Positions 24,845 through 33,048 of a stretch of 33,048 nt of DNA are shown one piece after another; within the stretch, counting starts at the first letter, position 1, and every line of letters begins with the position of its first letter. The position numbers and the translations under genes are program-made. This DNA comes from an uncultured Lachnospiraceae bacterium. Its GTDB lineage: Bacteria; Bacillota; Clostridia; Lachnospirales; Lachnospiraceae. Location: the NCBI GenBank assembly GCA_910584325.1, contig CAJTZH010000023.1, positions 1-33,048 on the forward strand, in the 5' to 3' direction. Below the pieces are notes generated by a model, which saw only the letters and a program-made list of their open reading frames with translations, ran no database searches and was not told where the DNA came from.

Positions 24845-25789
24845 ATGGAAAATTATATGGAAATGATTAACGCTATTCAAAAAGAAGTCAATAAGGTGGT
24901 TATCGGCAAAGGAGATGTTGTGGATAAAGTTCTGACAGCAATGTTTGCCGGAGGTCATATTCTTCTGGAGGATATACCGGGCGTCGGAAAGACAACGATG
25001 GCGCTTAGTTTCGCGAGAGTCCTGGGGATGGACTTTAAGCGGGTGCAGTTTACGCCGGATGTGCTTCCGTCGGATATTGTGGGATTCGGTATGTATAACG
25101 GGATGGACGGCAGCATGGAATATAAACCGGGAGCCGTCGTATGCAACTTGTTTCTTGCAGACGAAATAAACCGAACTTCCGCCAAGACGCAGTCGGCGCT
25201 TCTGGAGGTCATGGAAGAGGGGATTGTTACGGTAGACGGTATCACGAGAGTTTTGCCACAGCCGTTTACAGTGATAGCAACGCAGAATCCTAATGGCTCC
25301 GTGGGAACGCATAATCTGCCGGAATCGCAGCTCGACCGTTTTATGATTCGACTTTCCATGGGGTATCCCGATTCGGAAAACGAGATTTCTATTTTAAAGG
25401 GAAAAGCGGAGAAAAACGCGCCGGAGAATCTGAGTACGGTTGTCAGTACGGAGCAGTTCTTATATCTGAAAAATATGGTAAACGATGTGTTTGTGCATGA
25501 TGCGATTTACCGGTATATAGTCGGCCTTTCAGACAAAACAAGAAATAATCCCGCGCTTTTGCTGGGACTGAGCCCGAGAGGAAGTATCGCTCTGTGTTCA
25601 ATGGCAAAAGCGAGGGCGTTTATGGAAGGAAGACAGTATGTGCTGCCGGAGGATGTAATGGCTATATTCAGCGACGTGTCGGCGCACAGAATTGTGCTTT
25701 CGCCGTCGGCAAGACTGGAAAAGAAAACGGCACAGGATGTTTTGCGGGAAGTGCTTTCTTTGGTGAAAGCGCCGAAAGTAAAGGTATAG
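24845..25789 (+). CDS. MoxR-family AAA+ ATPase
   Basis: The 314-residue protein has Walker A DIPGVGKT (43-50), Walker B LFLADE (102-107) followed by INRTSAKTQSALLEVMEE, sensor-1 VIATQNP (143-149) and LPESQLDRF (158-166), all hallmarks of MoxR. It is cytoplasmic and probably a hexameric chaperone-type ATPase. The start at 24845 follows CGGAG by 7 bases; the open frame extends upstream into the terminator and is not coding there. It is followed 14 bases later by a DUF58 gene and then a transglutaminase, the usual MoxR-DUF58-transglutaminase trio, thought to mature or assemble envelope proteins. Confidence 0.94.
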   Translation: MENYMEMINAIQKEVNKVVIGKGDVVDKVLTAMFAGGHILLEDIPGVGKTTMALSFARVLGMDFKRVQFTPDVLPSDIVGFGMYNGMDGSMEYKPGAVVCNLFLADEINRTSAKTQSALLEVMEEGIVTVDGITRVLPQPFTVIATQNPNGSVGTHNLPESQLDRFMIRLSMGYPDSENEISILKGKAEKNAPENLSTVVSTEQFLYLKNMVNDVFVHDAIYRYIVGLSDKTRNNPALLLGLSPRGSIALCSMAKARAFMEGRQYVLPEDVMAIFSDVSAHRIVLSPSARLEKKTAQDVLREVLSLVKAPKVKV

Positions 25790-25803
25790 GCTGGAGATGA
25801 GCG

Positions 25804-26877
25804 ATGTTTAGAAATAAATTATTATATCTGATGGTTCTGGCGGAACTTCTGCTGCTTTGCATATTGTACAGGAATTATGTGCCTGTCTGCCTGCTTTGTA
25901 TGGCGTTCCTTTTTCCGATTTGCCTTGGATTTCAGCTGCTTATCAGCAAATTTTTTATTCAGGTACGGTTTCCCGAGAATAGAGTGATTGTGACAAGGGA
26001 AAGTGACGCCAATACATATCTTACCGTGAAGAAAAATGGATTTTTCCCGACGGGTGCGTTACAGGTAAAGGGTAGTGTGGATGGACACAAATATTTGACA
26101 AATGTGTATTTCAGAGGTAAATGCCAGGGGAAAGTCAGTTTTCCGATTGATTACAGCCAGTACGGCATCCACCGTATTCAGATTGATAGGATTCTGCTGT
26201 ATGATATCATGAAGCTGTTTCGCTGTCGGATTGTTAAAAATAAAGAGATTACAGTTATCGTTGTGCCGAAGATATATCCTGTCACCCTGGAGTGGAATTT
26301 TGACGAGAATCTTTATGACGGTGAAAGCGAGCATTATAGTGAGACGAAGCCGGGGGACGACCCGTCGCAGATTTTTGACATCCGTGATTATCAGGAAGGC
26401 GACAGACTTTCACGTATCCATTGGAAAGTTTCCATGAAACTGAACCGTGTAATGGTCAAGGAGTATTCCAGACAGCTTCCGGACGGCGTTGATTTTTATA
26501 TTGATATGAAACAGGGAAAAGAATGTATGGATGTGTTGTTTTCTCTGGGACTGTTTTTTGTGGGGCAGGGAATTAAGGTGTGGGTAAACGGGGCAGAGAC
26601 AATGGAGACGGAGGTTTTTGTGTCAGAATTTATGAAGAGTGCGGCAAAAGCTCCTGAAGAACCGCCGGTTTACACAGAGAGCAGAAAGTTAATCTGCTGC
26701 TTTCAGGAGAAGAACGAAAAATACGAGAATCTATTTCGGGAAAATGCAGGCGGACAGATTTGTTTTCTTACGGATTATAAATGTTATGACGATGCGGTGC
26801 AGAATATGGGAATCCGTCTGATAGAAATGAGCCATATGGACGTCATGACGGCATTTGAAAGGATATTGAATGAGTAA
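25804..26877 (+). CDS. DUF58 domain protein
   Basis: The 357-residue protein has two N-terminal membrane spans (about 6-22 and 26-48), a beta-rich linker, then the DUF58 signature FDIRDYQEGDRLSRIHWKVS (191-210) continuing to MVKEYSRQL. The region after it resembles a vWA-like fold without an obvious MIDAS motif. The family is almost always encoded beside MoxR. It overlaps the start of the transglutaminase gene by 8 bases, so translation is likely coupled. No enzymatic role is assigned; it probably acts as the membrane partner of the MoxR ATPase. Confidence 0.92.
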   Translation: MFRNKLLYLMVLAELLLLCILYRNYVPVCLLCMAFLFPICLGFQLLISKFFIQVRFPENRVIVTRESDANTYLTVKKNGFFPTGALQVKGSVDGHKYLTNVYFRGKCQGKVSFPIDYSQYGIHRIQIDRILLYDIMKLFRCRIVKNKEITVIVVPKIYPVTLEWNFDENLYDGESEHYSETKPGDDPSQIFDIRDYQEGDRLSRIHWKVSMKLNRVMVKEYSRQLPDGVDFYIDMKQGKECMDVLFSLGLFFVGQGIKVWVNGAETMETEVFVSEFMKSAAKAPEEPPVYTESRKLICCFQEKNEKYENLFRENAGGQICFLTDYKCYDDAVQNMGIRLIEMSHMDVMTAFERILNE

Positions 26878-29281
26878 GAGTTTTCAATCATTGTATATTA
26901 ATAATGAAAAAAGAAGAGTGGTTCCGACTGTTCTTTATATACTGATTGCCTTTATGGGAACGGCGGGAACCGTATTTTCTTTTGTCAGCTGTTTTGGATT
27001 TGAAGTAAAGCTTTCCCTGTATCTGATTTGGATTGGGATAATGCTGCCGCTTTGTTTATTATATCTGAATGAATGGTTTCGGGATAAACTTCTTTTGCTG
27101 TTTCTGCTTGGAAGCGTATTCTATGTTATATTCTGTTTTGATACGGTTTTATCGAGCGTCGTTGAAATGTGCAATATTGTCATTAAGGATATTAATGATT
27201 CTTACAGCATGGGAATCAGAATGATTATTCTGCCGGAACAGTTTGCCAAGGACGGCGGGGTGGAAACGGCGCTTATGTTATTGACCGTTATTATTACGTT
27301 TCTGACGTCATACTTTGTTCTGGGACGTTCAAGTGTGATAGGCTGTTTTGTTGTTTCCATGCCGCTTTCGATATTTGGTATTTTTTTCGATATTTTTCCG
27401 CGGCTTGAGTTTTTAATGTTATCGGTTACGTTTTGGATTGTCGCCGTGATACTTCACGCTTCGGGAAAGAGAGGGAAACGGGTTGCCGACGGAGCTGTTT
27501 ATAACGGTCTGTTTGCTGTCGTGAGTATATGGATTCTTTTTATTATCAGTCAGGCGGTTCTGCCGGAGTCTCGGTATGAGAGAGGCGGATTTCTTGAGAG
27601 CGCAAAAATATATATTGAACGTAATGTGTCTATGCTTACGGAGTACGGCGGCACAAACCGGGCAGGTATCGGAAACGGAACCTTTGGAGATGCAGAAGAA
27701 GTGTATTTTACCGGGGAAACGGTCCTGGAAGTTAAATTTCCGTATATGGAACAGAATATTTATCTGCGCACGAGAGAATATAATGAATATACGGGGAATG
27801 CATGGGAGAATAATGACACGTATTTTCGTAATTATTTTAATGATGGGATTGAATCGCTGCAGATTCAGAATATAACGGCTTCCATACTGAAGAATTTAAA
27901 GGATGAACTTGATTTTTATGATGCCGATGAGGCGCTTTATCGGGAGATGGTGGGAAGATATCTGATTCAGGTGCGTAATTTTACATATTCGGATGTCCCG
28001 TTTGCCCCGTATGGCGCGGAGTTTGAGACGGGCACTATGAAAACGGATGTAATGCCAGAGACAAACAGGGCGTCTGTTTCGAAATACACCGTTTATACGG
28101 CGTATGATTTACAACGGTTCTGCGATGTATTTCCGGCAGAGAGATTCCTTTCACAGTGGAACATGATTTCTGCCCAGATTCCTTCCATGCAGGACGCGGC
28201 GTATTATCAGATGCTGTCGGCAGAGGAGGCGTACGCGTCATTTGTACGCAAAGCATACACGCAGGTTCCCGGGGAATTAAAGGATGTGCTGAGTCCGTAT
28301 GTATCGGAAACAGTGGAATATAATTGTGCTTCAGAGATGGCGTTTGCAAAGAAAATAAGGGACTACTTTGCCATGAATTATGAATATACGCTGATGCCGG
28401 GAAGAGTTCCGCAAGGGAGAGACGGCGTTGAGTATTTCTTAAATGAGAATAGAAAAGGATACTGCGTTTATTTCGCGTCGGCGGCAACGTTGATGTTCCG
28501 GCAGGCAGGCATCCCCGCAAGATATGTGGAAGGGTTTATTATTTCAACGGATATGATGCAGAATGCCGATAGTGATAACAGCGGAAATGTAACCGTGGCG
28601 GTTGCCGATAATAAAGCGCATGCGTGGCCGGAGATTTATATTGCCGGTTACGGATGGGTTCCCGTGGAAGTGACTCCCGGTTTTTACACGGAAAATGCCG
28701 GCGTAAAGCTGCCGGAAAGTACTACTGACTGGGATGGTCCGATAGACGATGATGAAGAAGAGGAAGAGGATGATGCAGATACGCAGACAGATGCTAATAG
28801 TAAAAACGAGGAAAGCAAAGACGAAAAGGGAATCTTAGGCGGCGTAAAGGCGGCGCTTTGGTTTGCGATAATTGTAATGCTGATGGGGGGCGCATGTTTG
28901 ACATGTGTACTGGTTGGAAAAAGAAACAGTAAGAAAGTTTTTGCATTGCTTGACGGAACGGAAAAATTGGACAATAAGGAGCAGGTATTGCTGTTGTGGC
29001 GGTACATTGAGAGGCTGTTGTTGTTCAAAAAAGTTAAAATACCGGATAATCTGACGGTGGCTGAATTAAAGCAATTTTTAAAAGAACATTTTGTATGCTT
29101 TTCAAATGCAGACTGGGATGATAAAATAGATTGTATCATGGAGGTATATTTTGGAAAGAAAATACCTTCCGACAAAGAGACGGATGATATATCAGAGATT
29201 GCGCGGTGTTTCCGACAGGAGACGGAATCCGGTTTAAACCGGATGGAAAAGTTCCGTTTTCATATGATTCATGGATTATAA
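26870..29281 (+). CDS. Transglutaminase-like membrane protein (TgpA-like)
   Basis: The 803-residue protein has a hydrophobic N-terminal half with about six or seven membrane spans (20-230), then an extracellular region with a transglutaminase core. Cys532 (RKGYCVYFASAATL) and His584 (NKAHAWPEIY) are clear, and Glu600 (GWVPVEVTPG) sits where Asp is usual. After an acidic linker (626-651, DDDEEEEEDD) come one more membrane span (about 663-684) and a cytoplasmic C-terminal domain. Such proteins accompany MoxR and DUF58. They may crosslink or cleave envelope proteins; activity here is not proven. AAAGGA precedes the ATG, which overlaps the DUF58 stop. Confidence 0.92.
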   Translation: MSKSFQSLYINNEKRRVVPTVLYILIAFMGTAGTVFSFVSCFGFEVKLSLYLIWIGIMLPLCLLYLNEWFRDKLLLLFLLGSVFYVIFCFDTVLSSVVEMCNIVIKDINDSYSMGIRMIILPEQFAKDGGVETALMLLTVIITFLTSYFVLGRSSVIGCFVVSMPLSIFGIFFDIFPRLEFLMLSVTFWIVAVILHASGKRGKRVADGAVYNGLFAVVSIWILFIISQAVLPESRYERGGFLESAKIYIERNVSMLTEYGGTNRAGIGNGTFGDAEEVYFTGETVLEVKFPYMEQNIYLRTREYNEYTGNAWENNDTYFRNYFNDGIESLQIQNITASILKNLKDELDFYDADEALYREMVGRYLIQVRNFTYSDVPFAPYGAEFETGTMKTDVMPETNRASVSKYTVYTAYDLQRFCDVFPAERFLSQWNMISAQIPSMQDAAYYQMLSAEEAYASFVRKAYTQVPGELKDVLSPYVSETVEYNCASEMAFAKKIRDYFAMNYEYTLMPGRVPQGRDGVEYFLNENRKGYCVYFASAATLMFRQAGIPARYVEGFIISTDMMQNADSDNSGNVTVAVADNKAHAWPEIYIAGYGWVPVEVTPGFYTENAGVKLPESTTDWDGPIDDDEEEEEDDADTQTDANSKNEESKDEKGILGGVKAALWFAIIVMLMGGACLTCVLVGKRNSKKVFALLDGTEKLDNKEQVLLLWRYIERLLLFKKVKIPDNLTVAELKQFLKEHFVCFSNADWDDKIDCIMEVYFGKKIPSDKETDDISEIARCFRQETESGLNRMEKFRFHMIHGL

Positions 29282-29296
29282 CAGGAGGAATTGTGT

Positions 29297-30895
29297 ATGC
29301 AGATTACATTTTTAGGCGCGGACCATGAGGTTACCGGGAGCTGTCATTATATGAAGGTGTGCGGCAGAAATATACTTGTGGACTGCGGCATGGAGCAGGG
29401 AAATGACGTTTATGAGAATCAGGAGCTGCCGGTCAATGCTTCGGATGTGGATTATGTGCTTTTAACGCATGCGCATATTGACCATTCGGGTTTAATTCCG
29501 CTGTTGTATGTAAACGGGTTCCGCGGAAAAGTATATACGACGGAGGCGACGACGGACCTGTGTAAGATAATGCTTCATGACAGCGCGCATATTCAGATGT
29601 TTGAAGCGGAATGGCGCAACCGTAAAGCCAAACGTTCGGGCGGTAAGGAATTTATTCCGCTTTACGACCTTGAGGCGGCCCAAAGGGTCATGGAGTACTT
29701 TGTGCCATGCGACTATGAGCAGATTATCGAGATTGAGGAAGGATTGTCGGTGAGATTTCAGGATGCCGGGCATCTTCTCGGTTCCGCAAGCATTGAAGTG
29801 TGGTTTCGTGAGGATGACATCTCCAGAAAAATTGTTTTTTCCGGAGATATCGGAAATTATAACAAGCCGATTATTAAGGACCCGCATTATGTCTCTGAGG
29901 CGGATTTCGTTGTAATGGAATCTACATACGGCAACAGGTGTCATCATGATACGGCGGATTCGGTAAAAGAGCTTGCGGCTTTAATTGAAATGACTTTAAA
30001 AAGAGGAGGAAATCTTGTAATTCCTTCTTTTGCGGTGGGGAGAACGCAGGAACTTCTTTATTATATCCGTAAGATTAAAGCGGACAATATGATACCGGAG
30101 CTTCCGAATTTTAAGGTATTTGTGGACAGTCCGCTGGCAGTTGAGGCAACGAGCATTTTTAATAAGCATGTAGAGGGATATTTTGATGAGGAAGCGATGG
30201 AACTGGTGAGACGGGGAATTAATCCGATTAGTTTCCCGGGACTCAATCTGGCGGTTTCCAGTGCGGAGTCAAAAAATATTAATTTTATCCAGGAACCAAA
30301 AGTGATTATTTCCGCGTCGGGAATGTGCGAGGCGGGACGTATCCGCCACCATTTGAAACATAATTTGTGGAGACCGGAATCGCTTGTGCTGTTTGTGGGG
30401 TATCAGGCAAACGGGACGATGGGACGCGCGATTCTTGAGGGCGCAAAATCGGTGCGGCTTTTTGGCGAAGAAGTTGAAATTCGTGCGGAAATACGCAAGA
30501 TGGAAGGAACAAGCGGTCATGCTGATAAAAACGGACTGCTGCACTGGATAAATGAATTTGAACCAAAGCCGAAAAAAGTGTTTGTGGTTCACGGTGAAGA
30601 TTCGGTCTGCGATGAGTTCGTGGAATGTCTGAAAAAAGAGTATGGCTATTGCGCGGAAGCGCCATATACGGGAGCTTCTTACAGCCTGATTGACGGTCAG
30701 ATGATTGAGGGCGGTAACAGGGAGAAGAAGAGCCGCAGGGTAATTGCTAGAAGAAATAACAGTATTTATGACAGGCTTGTTGCGGCAGGCAAACGCCTTC
30801 TTACGGTTATCACACATAATGAGGGCGGGGCAAACAAGGATTTAGCAAAATTCACCGACCAGATTAATGCCTTATGTGATAAATGGGACCGTTAG
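29297..30895 (+). CDS. MBL-fold beta-CASP metallo-hydrolase (exonuclease-like)
   Basis: The 532-residue protein has the metallo-beta-lactamase motifs THAHIDHSG (H58, H60, D62, H63), GHLLGS (H159) and FSGDIG (D184), then beta-CASP and RMMBL elements: MESTYGNR (207-214), SGMCEAGRIRHHL and TSGHADKNGL. This layout is that of CPSF73/RNase J-like RNA-processing nucleases in the YSH1-type subgroup. The extra C-terminal ~70 residues are helical and basic. The start at 29297 was chosen because AGGAGG (29283-29288) is 8 bases upstream; an in-frame TTG at 29291 is too close. It follows the transglutaminase by 15 bases. The RNA target is unknown. Confidence 0.93.
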   Translation: MQITFLGADHEVTGSCHYMKVCGRNILVDCGMEQGNDVYENQELPVNASDVDYVLLTHAHIDHSGLIPLLYVNGFRGKVYTTEATTDLCKIMLHDSAHIQMFEAEWRNRKAKRSGGKEFIPLYDLEAAQRVMEYFVPCDYEQIIEIEEGLSVRFQDAGHLLGSASIEVWFREDDISRKIVFSGDIGNYNKPIIKDPHYVSEADFVVMESTYGNRCHHDTADSVKELAALIEMTLKRGGNLVIPSFAVGRTQELLYYIRKIKADNMIPELPNFKVFVDSPLAVEATSIFNKHVEGYFDEEAMELVRRGINPISFPGLNLAVSSAESKNINFIQEPKVIISASGMCEAGRIRHHLKHNLWRPESLVLFVGYQANGTMGRAILEGAKSVRLFGEEVEIRAEIRKMEGTSGHADKNGLLHWINEFEPKPKKVFVVHGEDSVCDEFVECLKKEYGYCAEAPYTGASYSLIDGQMIEGGNREKKSRRVIARRNNSIYDRLVAAGKRLLTVITHNEGGANKDLAKFTDQINALCDKWDR

Positions 30896-30906
30896 GGAGG
30901 AATATC

Positions 30907-31824
30907 ATGAAAAAAATGCTGTTTGTTTACAATCCGAATTCAGGGAAAATGCAGATTAACGATAATCTGTCCGAGATTATCCAGATATTTTCCGCGGCGG
31001 ACTATGAGGTTACGGTATATCCTACAAAAGCGCAGATGGACGGTCACAATAAGATTAAAGGCTGCGACGGCGTTTATGATTTGATTGTATGCAGCGGCGG
31101 CGACGGAACTCTGAATGAGACAGTGGCGGCAGTGATGGAGTTTAAAGACTTAAAACCGTTTATTGGTTATATTCCAAGCGGAACGACGAATGATTTTGCG
31201 AAAAGTCTCGGCATATCGGCAAATATGCTGCAGGCGGCAAAAGATATTGTAGAAGGGGAGGCGAGAGGCTGTGATATCGGAATGTTTAACGGAAGATATT
31301 ACAATTATGTGGCGGCATTCGGAGCGTTTACGGAAGTTTCTTACGCCACGCCTCAGGAGTATAAGAATGTTTTGGGACATCAGGCATATCTGCTTGAAGG
31401 GTTAAAGAGTATTCCGTTTATTAAGCCGTCCCACCTTGTGATAGAGTCGAACGGAGAGACAGTCGAAGGAGATTTTATTTATGGGATGGTTACAAATACC
31501 ATGTCTGTAGGCGGATTTAAAAATATCGCGGGACGCAATGTCAAGCTGGATGATGGATTATTTGAATGTACGTTTATCAGAAAGTTTGAAGCGGTTTCGG
31601 ATTTTAATAAACTGCTGACGGCTATTTTATATAAGGACGCGAAGAATCCGAATTATTATCATGTGAAAACGAACCATATTACCATTCACAGCGATGAAGA
31701 AATTCCGTGGGTGCTGGACGGAGAGTTTGGAGGCACGCATAAAGATGTGGAAATTCATATTATCGGCAATGCTGTGAATATTCTGACGCCGGTGAAAAAA
31801 CAGGAAGAGACAGAAAAAAACTAA
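30907..31824 (+). CDS. Diacylglycerol/lipid kinase family protein (YegS/DgkB-like)
   Basis: The 305-residue protein has the DAGK catalytic motifs VCSGGDGTLNE (61-71) and PSGTTNDFAKSLG (90-102), plus the N-terminal NPNSGK nucleotide loop (9-14). The C-terminal beta-domain typical of YegS/DgkB follows, with DDGLFE and WVLDGE conserved. It would phosphorylate diacylglycerol or a related lipid at the membrane, recycling lipid released by cell-wall polymer synthesis. The start at 30907 follows GGGAGG; the open frame reaches back 8 codons into the preceding gene. It is last in the MoxR operon, 11 bases after the metallo-hydrolase, and is followed by a strong terminator. Confidence 0.94.
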   Translation: MKKMLFVYNPNSGKMQINDNLSEIIQIFSAADYEVTVYPTKAQMDGHNKIKGCDGVYDLIVCSGGDGTLNETVAAVMEFKDLKPFIGYIPSGTTNDFAKSLGISANMLQAAKDIVEGEARGCDIGMFNGRYYNYVAAFGAFTEVSYATPQEYKNVLGHQAYLLEGLKSIPFIKPSHLVIESNGETVEGDFIYGMVTNTMSVGGFKNIAGRNVKLDDGLFECTFIRKFEAVSDFNKLLTAILYKDAKNPNYYHVKTNHITIHSDEEIPWVLDGEFGGTHKDVEIHIIGNAVNILTPVKKQEETEKN

Positions 31825-31847
31825 AATAATGAAATACAATTTGACTG

Positions 31848-31884
31848 AATTAGGTGAAACCGGATTGTTTCACCTAATTTTTTT
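31848..31884 (+). terminator. Strong intrinsic terminator after the lipid kinase gene
   Basis: AATTAGGTGAAAC (31848-31860) and GTTTCACCTAATT (31867-31879) form a perfect 13-bp stem with a 6-base loop, followed by a T run to 31884. It closes the MoxR-to-kinase operon. Confidence 0.95.
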
Positions 31885-31963
31885 ATGTAAAAACGGTGTT
31901 GGCAGGCAGATAAAATTAAAAAATACACAGAGAACGCAAAAAAATAAATAAAAAACATGCAAT

Positions 31964-32015
31964 ATTGTCAGATAATTAATGTATGAAGATAACAGTTATC
32001 GAATAATCAGACAAT
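31964..32015. promoter_or_regulatory. Possible operator upstream of gltB
   Basis: ATTGTCAGATAAT (31964-31976) and ATAATCAGACAAT (32003-32015) are inverted repeats matching at 11 of 13 positions. Between them lies the perfect palindrome GATAAC-A-GTTATC (31988-32000), which repeats the GATAA core. The block ends 16 bases before the -35 box. A LysR-type (GltC-like) or other nitrogen regulator site is possible. Confidence 0.5.
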
Positions 32016-32031
32016 TGTACGAAATTTACTA

Positions 32032-32060
32032 TTTACATTTTTTACAATGGGGTGTATAGT
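32032..32060 (+). promoter_or_regulatory. SigA-type promoter of gltB
   Basis: TTTACA (32032-32037) and TATAGT (32055-32060) are 17 bases apart, 40 bases before the gltB start. The leader is too short for a riboswitch. Confidence 0.8.
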
Positions 32061-32100
32061 AGCAGACAAGTTCAATAATACGGAAAGGAAGATAAGGAAT

Positions 32101-33048
32101 ATGGATGGATACAGAAATATTGGTTTATATGACGCACGGTTTGAACATGATAACTGCGGTATTGGTTCCGTAGTAAATATCAAGGGAATTAAGACACATG
32201 AAACGGTGTCAAACGCATTAAAGATTGTCGAGACGCTTGAACACAGGGCAGGTAAGGACGCCGAGGGCAAAACCGGCGACGGCGTCGGGATTATGCTGCA
32301 GATTTCGCATAAGTTTTTTGCAAAAGAAGCCCAAAAGCTGGGCATCAAACTCGGAGACGAGAGAGATTACGGCGTGGGTATGTTTTTCTTTCCGCAGGAT
32401 GAGTTAAAGCGCAATCAGGCAAAAAAGATGTTTGAGATTATAGCCGAGAAAGAAAACCTGAAGTTTTTAGGCTGGAGAGAAGTTCCAACCAAGCCGTCCG
32501 TATTAGGCAAGAAGGCGGTTGACTGTATGCCGTGTATTATGCAGGGATTTGTAAAGAGACCCGTCGATGTTGAAAGAGGACTTGCGTTTGACAGGAGGCT
32601 CTATGTGGCGAGACGTGTGTTTGAGCAGAGCAACGATAATACTTACGTCGTATCGTTATCGAGCCGTACTATCGTATATAAGGGTATGTTTCTGGTAGGA
32701 CAGCTGCGTTCGTTTTTTGAGGATTTGCAGAATCCTGATTATGAGTCGGCAATCGCGACGGTTCATTCGAGATTTTCAACGAATACGAATCCGAGCTGGG
32801 AGAGGGCGCATCCGAACAGACTGATTGTGCATAACGGCGAGATAAATACGATTACCGGTAATGCGGATAAGATGCTCGGACGTGAAGAGACGATTAATTC
32901 AAAAATACTGGGAGAGGAAATGCATAAACTGCTTCCGGTCATTAACAGGGCAGGTTCCGATTCGGCAATGCTTGACAATACGCTGGAATTTTTGATGATG
33001 AACGGTATGCCGCTTCCGTTAGCCGTGATGATTATGCTTCCGGAACCG
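32101..33048 (+). CDS. gltB: Glutamate synthase large subunit, N-terminal part (cut by the right edge)
   Basis: The 316 visible residues contain the class II glutamine amidotransferase domain. After a short propeptide, Cys19 in HDNCGIGSVV is the nucleophile exposed by processing. THETVSNALKIVETLEHRAG, GKTGDGVG, VHSRFSTNTNPSWERAHP and LIVHNGEINTITGN are the characteristic GOGAT blocks. The full enzyme (about 1500 residues) transfers the amide of glutamine to 2-oxoglutarate, giving two glutamates, with a small subunit usually encoded next to it. AAGGAAG precedes the ATG, and a clear promoter with inverted repeats lies upstream, indicating regulation by nitrogen status. The FMN/FeS synthase domain lies beyond the window. 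Confidence 0.97.
   Translation, partial: MDGYRNIGLYDARFEHDNCGIGSVVNIKGIKTHETVSNALKIVETLEHRAGKDAEGKTGDGVGIMLQISHKFFAKEAQKLGIKLGDERDYGVGMFFFPQDELKRNQAKKMFEIIAEKENLKFLGWREVPTKPSVLGKKAVDCMPCIMQGFVKRPVDVERGLAFDRRLYVARRVFEQSNDNTYVVSLSSRTIVYKGMFLVGQLRSFFEDLQNPDYESAIATVHSRFSTNTNPSWERAHPNRLIVHNGEINTITGNADKMLGREETINSKILGEEMHKLLPVINRAGSDSAMLDNTLEFLMMNGMPLPLAVMIMLPEP

Noticed and set aside
30269..30817. 182-residue minus-strand open frame inside the metallo-hydrolase gene
   Set aside because: It is antisense to conserved beta-CASP motifs, and no start signal is seen.
1..33048. CRISPR arrays, tRNA or rRNA genes, insertion sequences, phage genes
   Set aside because: I saw no regularly spaced repeats, no transposase or integrase motifs, and no recognisable structural RNA sequence on either strand.

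Overview
The window looks like a chromosomal segment of a spore-forming, Gram-positive Clostridia member, most likely Lachnospiraceae. The reasons are an alpha/beta-type small acid-soluble spore protein, the tig-clpP-clpX-lon-engB gene order, a DUF4250 protein, strong AGGAGG-type ribosome binding sites, and a giant-protein plus Hsp70-like pair that I associate with the DUF5717/DUF5716 families of Lachnospiraceae (from memory, not searched). TGA works as an ordinary stop codon in several genes. I found no tRNA, rRNA, insertion sequence, prophage or CRISPR array. Every stretch over 300 bases holds a gene.

Layout. Positions 1-805 (minus) hold the start of a soluble chemotaxis-type signalling protein that runs off the left edge, followed by a CYTH protein (minus), a DJ-1/PfpI protein (plus), the spore protein (minus) and a membrane-anchored SGNH protein (plus). 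Positions 3800-10138 are a proteostasis operon: trigger factor, ClpP, ClpX, Lon and the ribosome-assembly GTPase EngB. It has a good promoter before tig and a terminator-like hairpin between clpP and clpX. A tandem GNAT acetyltransferase converges on engB and overlaps it by 35 bases. Next come clpB with its own promoter, a 58-residue DUF4250 gene, a four-helix membrane protein and a polysaccharide deacetylase.

Positions 15209-24752 are the most unusual part. A promoter is followed by four tightly spaced genes: a 1197-residue cytoplasmic solenoid protein, an Hsp70/actin-like ATPase, a TPR-like protein and a two-TM coiled-coil protein. They run directly into valS. This reads as a possible undescribed ATPase-solenoid-membrane system. 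The valS frame has an in-frame TGA at codon 167, where a conserved glycine (GGA) is expected. That matters because ValRS is normally essential.

Positions 24845-31824 are a MoxR - DUF58 - transglutaminase - beta-CASP metallo-hydrolase - lipid kinase operon, bounded by strong terminators on both sides. The window ends inside gltB, the glutamate synthase large subunit, which has a clear promoter preceded by inverted repeats that could be operators.
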